A stretch of DNA of 64,000 bases from Echinostoma caproni. Taxonomy: Eukaryota > Platyhelminthes > Trematoda > Plagiorchiida > Echinostomatidae. The stretch's first letter is position 1, and each line of letters starts with the position of its first letter. Position numbers and translations under genes: made by a program. Below, one piece after another: positions 41,501-53,500 of the stretch. The stretch is from contig UZAN01040140.1 of the NCBI GenBank assembly GCA_900618425.1, positions 1-64,000 on the forward strand, read 5' to 3'. The notes under the pieces are model-generated. The model ran no database searches. It was not told the DNA's origin and worked only from the letters and a program-made list of their open reading frames with translations.

Positions 41501-44500
41501 TTGAGACCAGTGAAATTACCTGTATTTTTTCTGCCGGACAGGCTATGTGAGCTTGCTTAACCCCGTCCATCGGTCAACTTCTTATGGCATCACCTCGAGC
41601 ATTGAATCATTTTTGGTGGCTGTTTTCCAGTGGTAAGGCCGCCGAAATATCCCCCTGGGGTTCCTGGGTTCGAACGCCACGGCCATTCCTCTATCCATAA
41701 TATGTATTTCCTCAGTAAGCCCTTGTATGGCCCCGGCCTGTTTCCTGAAAGTTTATTGTTCAATTATGTCATCAATAAACAAAAAAAGGAAGTGAAACCT
41801 TTATTTCGTATCTCAGCATATTTTATTTATAATCATTATCAATGTTAATCCACCGTGTGGTTTCATTCTCTCTTTGAAAAATACCGTGATTACCGTGGAG
41901 CTTCTTGATAGTTGTCTATCCGAATACAGCTTTTGTTCATATTTACCGTTTGTAACGCATGTCTATCTTCTTGACTGGATTTAAAAATACATTCACTTGC
42001 AAACGTTGCAATGCAAATTCATCAGGAATTCGTCGTGTATAGAGCCAATGAAGCATGAACTAAAACGATAGGAAGCTGTTTTGACCTAATTGAGACGCTG
42101 TTGAAAACTTTCACAACCTCACTGCCATAACGTGTATACGGAAAATGAAAAACGCTGCGATCAGTTGTCCGGTGGCCGAGCGGGTAGCGTGTTTGCGTTC
42201 TGCCCGTGAGATCCCGGGTTGGATCTCTAGATGAGTCTATGGATTCGCACTGCAACCCGTTCGCACTGCTATTCAGGACTTTCTAACTTTTATGTTAACG
42301 CTTCATTTGCTCTATGAAATTGAATCAGTTCCTCCATTACTCTTATGCATCATCAACAAGTACTCTTCTTTTCGTTAGAGACTTCACGAACACAATGCAA
42401 TATTATAGAATAAACCTGCAGGGATTCTATGAAACCCAAAATCAGATTACATTCTCTTGGGCTACAGATTTTTGATAAGAAAATGTTTTGTCTATAAACC
42501 GTATTCCTCGGTCCCGTTAAAATATGGCTTGAAAATTCGTGTTTTATACTGACTCCACCCTCTACCTTTGATTGTTAAATATCTTCTACTTTCAGTTTAG
42601 AACGTTAAATCAGAACGATTGTGTCCCAGAATAGAAGGGATCCAGCAACCATATAAATTGCCGAAGGTGATCTTCCGTTCTATTTCTTTTATATGCACCT
42701 ATACGGAGCTATTCAGTAACTGTGTCCAGATTAATGCCTCAGGTGGGAATAAAATGCGTTCATATCTTTGAATATACAACTAAGTGAGGCAGCGGATTTT
42801 GCACAACGACATAGATCGAAACAAAAAGTCATATATTTCAAAATGTTGCTGAAACCTCATTTTGTGTCCCCTGAAAGTGACGGTTTGGTGAACCGACCCG
42901 AATAACACGCGTCCTGTGTTCTTCAGCCCACTTAAATGATGCCAACCAAATACTGTAAATTTGAAGACAACATTTTTTCGGGTTAACGTACACGTTGTGT
43001 TTGGATTAAAAAAAAACAATTTTAATTGTTGATTGACCAGTTTGTTGACCGAGCAATACCGCTTTTGACAGTCACGTTTGACCATGTGTTTTTTCTGTTC
43101 CGTTGAACAGCCTAGGATGTTTTGCAAAACGTTTTCGATCCACAGTGACGAAAGCTATTTAGCAACATCCCTAATCCTCCATCACTATATGAAAACCGTC
43201 TGAAAATATCTGACTCTTTCAATTGCTCTCTGTAAGTGTTCTAATACACCGATTTCATCAGACAAGGAGTTAGTTTACGACATGAAGATGATAAATCCTC
43301 GGTTGAAACAGGACTTGCCAACAAGTATTAAACATACTTAAAACACTGATTATTAGTAAAGTGGTATGTAGTCAATACAACTTGATGAAATTCGTCCTGA
43401 AAGGGTTTTGTTTTCCTGATATGAACAAGATGGTTTAGTGGAACTTACTTGAATGTTTGAATGCCTAGTAAAAGGCAAATCTGCGGTAGCTCAAATGGCA
43501 TCAACCCACAACAAGAGCATAGTATCTAGTGTGTATTTTTGACACAAATATCACATTACCCGGAGTTTAAATTTTCTTCCTATCTAGTGAAGAAAAGGCA
43601 GCCTATACTTTATTCTTCTCTGGTTTAATTCTTGCCATTGCACAAGAAACCATATCCGAACCATGTATTATTATTCAACTGTTCACCCATATAATTCAGA
43701 TGGTACCGGAGTAACAAGTACTGTGTCATCTATTAGCTCTGTGTAAGTTACGGCAGTTCGGTTGCACACGACTGCGGGATTTCTGTGCCCCGTTAGTTTT
43801 AAATATATTACTGGAGACGTTATACAATGTTTGGGTGTATTCTCTGCGAATTTACAGACACCGAGGTCTGTCGATTTCTGTCTTAACACCCAGGAAATTC
43901 TTGGTTCGTAACCCGGAATGTAAAGATCATGATGGGTACTACTGGTGAGTTGAACGAGGAACGAAAAACAACTGCGTAATGCAGTTTGTCAACTATTACA
44001 CATGAGTAGGCTAGGAACAAAAATATAAACGCATAACTANAATAACTTGCCTTTATGTGAAGATGAAGTTTACCGACCTGTGAAGAGAAACACCGGTAAA
44101 AATACACGCGATTAATCCACAGCTAGAGCTAATCACGCTGACACTCAATGTTTGATCCGATACTAACTAATTTTATCACACGGTCACTCTCACTCACAAA
44201 TCGGATGGACGGATTCCGAATGACGATTTCTCGCTTTATGGACCTGTGAATCCCTTTCGACTTATGACCGTGCTGTGCAACTTTGTGCATGTTTCCGGGA
44301 GAAGAACATGCATACTTTAACCGTGAAAAATTCAGGTTGGACGATAAATTACCTATTGTATTACAAATGCAGGAAACATGCACACCATTTCAATCGTTTC
44401 AGACAATCAATAGCGCGAAAGAAGAATGCCGCCAGAGTTTAATTTCTTCACATTTATCAACTAAGCAGAACCGTACGTATTACCTCGTTTGTAAGTCTGA

Positions 44501-47500
44501 ATAAATGCATGGTTGACTGTTTTTTGGTGTTGAAATTTCAAATTCTGGCTCTGAAGCAAACGACAAACGGAGTCTGAATGGTGATCATTAAAAAGGATTA
44601 ACGGCACTCACAAGTAACTGTGGGTGAAAAGCGTAATAAATTTAAATTTTCTAAGTAATGTAGTTTCTGGAAAGAATCTCTGAAAGAACACTGCATAAAT
44701 TTTGGTTCACGTTCGACTGTCAGTGCCTTAGATGTTGAGTATATATTAAGGAGAGCATGAAGTCTGTGGGCGAGGGTAGAAACAGTGTATAAACACTAGA
44801 TATGATCCAAATGACGTTGCGCACAGATGCATAATTTGAGTACCGTGAGATAAACACATTCTCAGAAGAAGCTAACAGTTTCGGGACTGGAGAACAAGGT
44901 GGTTTCGAGGAGGTGTTGAGTTTCACCTCAGTCAAGTTCGTTAAGTACGTCCATCCTGAACCTGAAAAACTTACAGTATAATTATTTGTATTATGAATCG
45001 CAACAATTATGTACTGCACATGAAGCTCTCCAAAAGGATAAAGCACTTTTGTAGTAGGTATAGCGTCAATTATTACACATTTTTCGATTTTTTCACTGTC
45101 CCAAACAAGTGAACCCTAAAAATCAAAATTGATCGTTCCCCTATTGACTCGTAAAATATGCTTCGGAGTACAGTTTCCAATGTTGCACAAAATGAGGCTA
45201 GTTGAATATGTGAGAAACGATTCATTTTATTGTAAACGGTGAAAGGAGAGACAGATTGTAAATCCTATAGATGAGAATAAAGTTCATGCTCACTGGCGTC
45301 AAACGATTTCGTAGTAAATTGATACAAAACTTGTGGTATAACTGTACTGTATGCGGCACTGCATGTCAAATGAAGATGAATGGGTAGGGTCATTACATTT
45401 CGGCAGTCCGTTTGATCCTTGCGGATAACTTTCAGGTTGCATTGCCGTCTAACATTGAACTCCTCCAACCGGTGGCCATCAGTGTGCATTCTGAATTGGT
45501 AATGTGAAAGTTACTTCAGTCACGTAGGCACAAATAAAAGACACAAACACACGAGTAACTGTTAGAATCCCCGACGAAAGCCAAACGTGAGAATGTGCAC
45601 CCGGAACTCAATTACCTTGTTACAACCGGGTTTGGGTTCAAAATGATAGTCTCAAATCCGTCTGTCTGACATCTCGGTTCCAAAATAAACTGTTTCGTTA
45701 GAATAATGGCTTGGACTAGACTATCGCGACAAAAATATTAGTCAAAATTTGTACCAAACTGCATCGAGAATAATTCATCTATAGCCATGTTCTCTAGAAA
45801 TTTAATTACACTTGTCGTTTATTATAGATAGATAATAAAGTCATCTACATTTTTGAGATGTTCTTCTACGTAAAACTGTTGTTGATATTTATATTTTCGC
45901 ATTTAAAACACTATTGAAAATATGAATGACGAACATTTGCGTTTCATAAATGATTCTGCTTCACTCAATACACCCGAATGATGAGAGGAATTAATTGTCA
46001 CTAAGTTGCGAGGAGTATGTTTGGAGCGCACAAGAGAACGTGATTTGCGGTTTTTCATAACGGCCAAAAGGAATAAGACCTGTTTTGGCAAACCATTGTG
46101 TTCAAAATTGCCACTATAAAGAATGCACATCTATCGTCGGACAACATCATTGGTTATCCTTCGTTTTTTCAAAGTTATGATTGTTCTGTATCAGATGAGA
46201 TGCTTCAATCTATGCAGCCCAGATGTAGAGCTGTTCCTTTTAAATAACTCGTCTCAATCCTGCACTGCGTTTTTTGGATTTATCACAGCAAGCCAAGTTG
46301 TCGACGTTTGAACACTGCGTTCCATATTTCATTGTACGAGTCTGCTGAGGCTACCGAACGAGCAATGCCGGGATCACGCAAGGGTTTTTGGGAAATGGCG
46401 GACTCGTCCTGATGCACTAACTACTTGCGTTGGCTGGAACATGTCCCAATACGACTGCGGACAGGCCAACTTTGCGTACAATGTCAACTAAATCACATAA
46501 TGGAAGAGGCGAAAAAGAACAGTTATAGCAACCAAAGGGATACCTTGAATGTGGAAATGAAAACTTTGACGGTAAACCTGCTTGTGTCAGGGATATTAGG
46601 CTTCCCCGATTGAGAACGTTTGGAACCATCTTGTCAACCCTAAGAGCCCTTGGTTGATACGACTTATTTTATGTACATTGGCAATGGTGCATCTACTCAT
46701 TTTGTAGCCAGATATAGTTTACTAAGGTTTAACTATCCCGTAAACCTCTTCCCCTTGACTAGACAGATATAGAGGCTAGAGCCAGCAGTTAAATCCTTTG
46801 AACTGTAGTACAAAGTTTGCTTTGACGTAAACTCAGCTGATGAATTTTCTCTCCGGATTATGCCTTTCCGAAAGATAAGTTGTTCCATAAGTCGTCCCTC
46901 TATAATTTATTCATTTGTACTATTAGTTTCATTCCTTTGGAACATCAAATTGCAACATTGTGACGATTGATAATTGAATCCACCTGATTTCAGCTTGTAC
47001 TTATATCCATAAATCATTGTTTTTACTTCCTCGTGTTTAGATGGAGAACGCTCGATCCAATCAGAAACACACAGCGCTTGCTCAGCCCACGGATGAGGAT
47101 ATTGTGGACGGAACGACCACTTTTCCATCGACACAAGACAAAGTCCCGGCTGCTTATTACGATACCAATGGCAACCATAATTCTAGTTCCACTCCTGGCC
47201 GAACCCAGCCAAATATCAACGCCCGTTTGCATCGACAAGACGCGCGTCGAAACGGTACAACAACGACATCTGAAACAGCATCGAAAGAGACCGATACTCC
47301 GTTAGAACCGACACATGTTCTGTCCAATATGCTGAGTAATTTGTCCAGTGAACTGGCTCAACAAGGGGCAATCACGTCGACTAAAGGATTTTGTCACGCA
47401 TGTCACAAGCCGATTGTTGGAATGGTATGTTAGATACTGAATTTTTAAGTGGAACTTTATTTCTGCAAACAACTGCCCTGTGATTCTCCTCTAATGCGAG

Positions 47501-50500
47501 TATGATCAAAATCCTGAAACCGTCTATGTGTGCGTGTTTGATGTTGGCGTCCAGGTGAGAGAAAAATATATCAACATCAAAGAAAGTTTGATCAGACATC
47601 ACATCTGTAAGAAATATTTAATGAAAGTGGAGCCTTCCTATAGTAATATATTCCGTGTTCAAGCTTTCTAGGTATATTGACCCCGGAAGTTCAACAGATC
47701 TATTTATGAGGATGTAGCTCCAGATTACACAAAGAAAGATCACAAAGAAATGGTTCAACCTAGTTTCAAATAAATACGAAACGCTTCATTTATCCTTTTT
47801 ATGCCTCGTAGCGATGATTTTGACAGCTCATCTATCGTCTTCTAATATCACCAAATGATCTGTTGCCGAGCATTTACCTGACTACGGGTGTTTCAGATGC
47901 TTTCGCTTCATGAAAGTTCCATTAAAATTGAGCGAGTATACATTTTCGGGTACTTTATTCTCATCAGTCGACAGGTTAACCGGATAACATTTCCATGAAT
48001 CCATTAGAAATTGGTTTTGGGTTAGACCTGGTCACTTGATTTTCTCTACCTCTAATAGACAATTATTTTGATAACCCAAGTTAGTCACTCATTCACCAAA
48101 GACGCAAGTGACTCCGGGCCCTGTACATTTAGTCAATCCAATGTATTCTTTTTGTGAACAGAGCCTTTGTGAACGGAAAACCAGGTTCGTGGTTCTTATG
48201 GCTTCGGAAAAGTTGATATTTCATCCCTTAGGGCAGTCATTTGTGTTTCGCAGATTTACTTAAGAGAACTGATTGAACGTCTGCTGTGTGACGAAAACCA
48301 CAAGAAATCAAGTATTCTGTGAACCCTACAGAAGCATGGGCTTTTAATTGCCATTTTCGTCACTGTGATAGGTTTCAGGTGAGAAACGTGCACTATAAAA
48401 GTGAAGTTAAATGCTAAGATGCGGTGGATTCGGTAAATAAAATGGGGGTTCAATTCAAAGTGAAGTCATCCGTTGCCAGAACAACAACGTCGAATATGGT
48501 TGCAAGCTAATCAACAAGGTTCGACCAATAGGTTAAGGCGCCCAGTGAGCGAAACGTGAGCTTTTCAGGCGAACAGGTGCTGCTCACAAAATAATGGAGT
48601 GGACATTAGATCAACGTCCCTGACACAACATAGGATTGTATCAAACATACAAATACAGGAAACCTGACTCCTCGTCAATCGATCGCTTAATAATGAGTTT
48701 GACAAAAAAATATGGAATGTGTTGTTGGTGCAACAAACGGTCGTGGGCTGAGGCATCGTAATAGTTTACAAGAATGGTAGGGTAGGCCGACTAGGCCGGT
48801 CATGTAACAAACAGAGACGAGGGACATCATTTCATATGGGATAATGGTCAAATAAACAAAACCGTTAAACAGAGGAGGGAGAAATAGAGATGCAAACAAG
48901 GCTGCGTTTGTTGCGAGTGCCCCAGGGTCAACAGTGGCATCAGATCGATACGTTTAATATACAAAACATCAAATACAAAGTTATCCGCGGAATACCTTCT
49001 TGACTTGGGTTGCATATGCTACCGAATCAATTAGACAAATCAAATGTGTGGAGTAAACGCAACCCGAGATATAAAGGGTTTTCTTAACGAACATTTGAAT
49101 GATGTTGCAATGAAGCAATATATACGGTTTGAATTTTTACAAGGCTTATTAAATTTCATATTATATTGAAGATTGTGTCTCCCAAATTTGGGTAAAAATC
49201 TTGCCACCCCCATGCCAAATCGATTATGGGTAAAATTCGTTCAATAAAGTCAGATGTAAACATTTATTAATTTCCGTGGAATCGAAAGGGTCGGTTACAA
49301 TCATGTAGTGGATTCAAATCCTTCACGAAAAAGCACGATGTTGGCCAAAACACATTTGAAACATCCCTAACAATTTAAAGGTTAATGAGACGCTGAAATC
49401 GTTATTCCTTTTAGCACAATTCACTGATTGACCTTTGCTTCATTTATTGCTACAGTGGTGGCGCAGTGGTTTAGCCGCTGTCACCAGCATGCTTGGGACC
49501 CTATGATCCGAGGTTCGAGCCCCGCCACTGCCACCCGACTTTGGTGGTACGCAGCTCCGCTGCCGTCCGGTGCAATACCACGCCTAACCTATCGAGGCCT
49601 TATGTGGTTCGCCACACCAAGTCCCGTGGCTTAGGTTGTCGGTTTCCGCCGCTGAACAACAGGTCCTCGTGACTATGGGGTTCTCCCCGTCTGCTGTTCA
49701 TCACACTTAGGTGTGTTATAAATAAAAAGCTACCGTTGAGCCAATATGCTCTAGGCCACTGCAGAAATATCTGTTCTCTTTCTCCGTTTTTTTATCGAAC
49801 CAAATGACAACCGTCAAGAGTGTAATATTCTGACAAACGTTTTCGCTAAGCTTCGCTTAGTCTTATCCCATACACCACATTTACCATGAAATCGCCCCGG
49901 CATACAAGGCAGTATCATGTCTCGAAGATAGCGGAGAGTGAATGTTCATTAAAATGTTGAAAATGTGGAGCTGTGCCACTTCGCTTGACCCGAGCTAAAC
50001 TCCTCTGCTCACGACTGATAATATCTTATCTGTAAAGTTCAAGGTCACGGATGATCGTCAGACTCCATCCAGGTAGANTTATTATCCTTTGATTTCAGTT
50101 CACGAAAGTTTATTGTGAATGAAACCACATGTTTAATCTGGGATTATACGGTTGGAACAATATATTTCTTACTGATATGTGATCATTGTATATTCGGTAT
50201 TCACGTTTTTCGCAAGTGATCCTCAATAATTAAGATGATAAAACGACTCATTTATTGCCAAACTATGCTAATTTATAACATTTTTTTGTAATCAGGTCAC
50301 ATCATATTGATCGACACCTTGTACTACTACAACTGTACTACAACTGTTCCATCAGGGCCGTTGAATAGTTAGTATTTTTCGTTTTCCTTCGTGTACCACT
50401 ATCTTAACATATTTTCGACTCATCGGTGGTTTGATGCACAGCTGCTGTAATACCATCGAATTCCAAATTATGCGAACTCATGGGACATCCGGTGAGAGTG

Positions 50501-53500
50501 AAATGAAATCAATTTGTTATTTTTACGTTTGAAACCACTTAGCCACATCATAATATTGTTCATCTCCTTATGATGATAGTTTGTTTCTTTGATGTTCAAT
50601 GTCTTTTTATAAGATTAATGTCTATGGTCTGGAGTATGATGTTACTTCGATTGGATATCGTCAAAGCCCTAAAGTGTAGCTGCCAAAGTATTCACAACCT
50701 ACTGAAATTTCATGTTGTCCTTCAAAGGCAGATATAAACATTCACAGTCTTCTTCGGCGTCGGTGCTAATGAAGCACCAAAACGAATTTTCCAATCACGC
50801 AGGTGTAGGTTAAGACTGTTACATTTCGAAATGTCTTGTCCGAAAGAGTAGCACACTGGTCTCGTCAGCTTGGTCACACAGAGCACACAAGTGACTGAAC
50901 TAAAGCGGGCTGATTGTAATTCTGTCGAAGCAAAGGACACAAAAAGTAAATACGGATTAATGAAACACGAGTTCATTGAACACACGAAAACTCCATAGGA
51001 AGTTGATCAGTCGGGCGGTCCGATGAGAATGGGTTGCAATCAGATACAGAACTTGATGCTGTCTAATTTAAACTCTCACTACATTAACTGAGATAAGAAC
51101 CCATGAAATCCGTTACATTGACGGTCACACTTTGAAGAAATCCAATAAGCTTGAAGAACCTGATGTGCTTTAGAAACTAGTATCTTTGTAAATCGGGTTG
51201 CTTAGATCCAGTCCCCACATCCGGAATGCATAGCTTACAGAATTATTATTTCTTCCCTTCGGGACTTCAGTCTCCATGCTTTCGGTGGATGATGACTTCT
51301 GGAGTAAACGAAGCAACTGTGCAGCTTTTTGAGTGTATTTTTCATCGCTAGAGCAACTCTTCTTGAACCACTTTAGGAAGGAGTGATAATTTATTGTATC
51401 CTGAACCGTTACTTTCTGTGTGCCATTCTTTTCAGGGTGTTTAGAAAGCTTCGCTGATCGACGTTCGAGAACAGCCTATGTATGAACTCAAGTAAAACAT
51501 GTCTATTTTTAAAATTAACCGCAAATCCCCAAAGTGGTATTTGAAGAAGCTGATATTATCCAAAACTCGGTCAGTCTAGCGCTTTTCAACAATTATAAAC
51601 CCGTTTGTCGGCACCGCGTCGGGGCAAAGTTCTACTACTCGATTGATTATATTTGGTGGCTATTGAGTCAAGCGTCATTTAAATTCAGATCAACAAATGG
51701 CCGTCGGTTAGACGTGCACATGCTATGGCCCTGATGGGAGACAGTCAGATAGGCTCGAATAATTACTCGGTGATGCACAAATTTGGTTGTCTGTGGTCAA
51801 GGTGAAATACACTTCGATCTTGTGCTCCACTGACGAGTATGAAGCACAATCTCGTTAGTCACACAGACCCTCCGCTTAGGTACTTTCGCCGTCTCCCACT
51901 CGCCGTCTGCAAAATGGACTTCCAATTGCACATTTATAGTGGAGAGAAGCACACACACTCTCTTCTAAGCAATGAGCACTGATAAGATCAAATCGGGAGC
52001 ACTGGTAGATACTCTCATGAAGATTTGGAACTATGATCAACTTTATCTTCATCAAGTATGCGTTCGTGTGCGTGGGTGCGTGCGGGTGTGTTTTGTGTTC
52101 CGTATTCAATGACCGCGTTAACAGTCAAATTTGACATCATATGATGTGGCTTTTAAAGAAGATAAGTTGGTTGATAAGTCCATTTTGACTGTTCGTAACC
52201 ACGCGATTCCGCTCTTGATTGTGGAACTTTTCTCTCAGCTATCCGTTTTAGAGCCAACAGTATGAGAACGGCAAATGAAAACTCGAGAACATCACTATGT
52301 GATGAATGAAATACATACTTAAAATAATTCCGCGGCTTCACGAACCGCTTTCCTCCAACCCACCTTGCCCTCATGCACTGCCAAACGATCACAGTTTTTT
52401 CTATGTGAAATGCACGTTGTAGAACCTGATCTTGTATTATCCGGAAAAGCCGGCAAGCCAGAAACGCGGAGTCAGAGTTTGATAGATAAATCCTATTGTT
52501 TCTCACAACGAACTGTTGTTTACCGTAGATAATGTCTACTCAAACGCTTAGGCACCGCCGTATCCTGCATTGTGTCCTGGTTACGTAGTAACGTTTTACT
52601 TAAACTAGGAAGTCAAAAAATACTGACTTCAGTTTGTTGCGAAAAATTCATCTTTTCCGTAGCTGATACGATCTTAGGAATTCCGAAATTTATTGCTTTC
52701 AATTTCACGCACCAAATAGTTTTAGTGGAATAGCATCGGTGGAGGTCGGTCTCACCTATCTAGGTGAGCGCACCTCTGACTCTTTTTGGGTTTCATTCCG
52801 TTTTTCACGGAACAAGATTTTGAATGGCTTGCTCGTTTGAACAGTGAAGTGCTGAGTTTTTTTTAAGTGATTAATTGTAAGCCCATCTAATGCAAATATC
52901 ATATTATATATATATATATATAACTCGTTTCGAAAAAGACCTGGGGTGAAAAATCAATCTAAACTACAATGCGATCACGTGCAATGTGCATATATACGTT
53001 AATCCTTTAGTGCTTCTTTATATTTTCACCCAGATATTCGGATCGAAACGAACTTTGCATTTTACTCTCCACTTGGTATCAGGACAGTTCGCTTGTCAGT
53101 TGCCCCACATTCGGCGTTATCTACTTCTCTCACTCTTTCCTCGCTTTCGTTCATATTTTGTCTGACTAAATTGCCAACAATCACACAGTTGTCCTAGTAC
53201 CATTTAGTCTAGGAATTGATTGTGTCTGAACCACTATAAGAATAATAACGTTATTGGAATGAAAATGGATATTCTATTGCCTCCTTTCAACATTCAGTGC
53301 AATTCCACATTAGAAGCTGTCTGGAAAAACTTGGCATTGTTTGATTATCTGACAGCTATTACATTCATCGATGGTTCGGTAACAACGGATTTAGTTGTAT
53401 TTATTTTTATTTAAGGGTTCCATAGTTCTATTGGGTGCATTGATGCCATCAGGAGTTCGCAGAAAACAGCTGATATAAAGACAAAATATCAGTCTGACCC

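Larger units (their letters stand above)
23333..47040 (+). other. Intron 4 (23.7 kb, phase 0), LD4 to LD5
   Basis: Bounded by gtgagt and gtttag, containing the first assembly gap. Listed separately: microsatellites, tRNA-core repeats at 32.9, 39.0 and 42.0 kb, a SINE-like repeat at 41.6 kb and an 11-bp tandem. At 26140-26205 a short tRNA-like segment, reverse strand, shares ctgggaaaatac with about 7080 in intron 1. No in-phase LD-bearing exon for LD2 or LD3 was found on reading through. All remaining stretches (about 23.8-26.6, 26.8-32.8, 33.9-35.2, 36.3-38.6, 39.3-41.5 and 42.4-47.0 kb) appear non-coding. Confidence 0.7.

Noticed and set aside
42172..42250. True tRNA gene at the A/B boxes
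   Set aside because: The acceptor stem does not pair and the B box is degenerate; the same core recurs inside a dispersed repeat.
42780..43127. 115-codon open frame on the minus strand
   Set aside because: No recognisable motif, no splice-consistent neighbours, composition like the surrounding intron.
52153..52506. 117-codon open frame on the minus strand
   Set aside because: Considered as a retrotransposon fragment, but no reverse transcriptase, endonuclease or integrase motif is visible.
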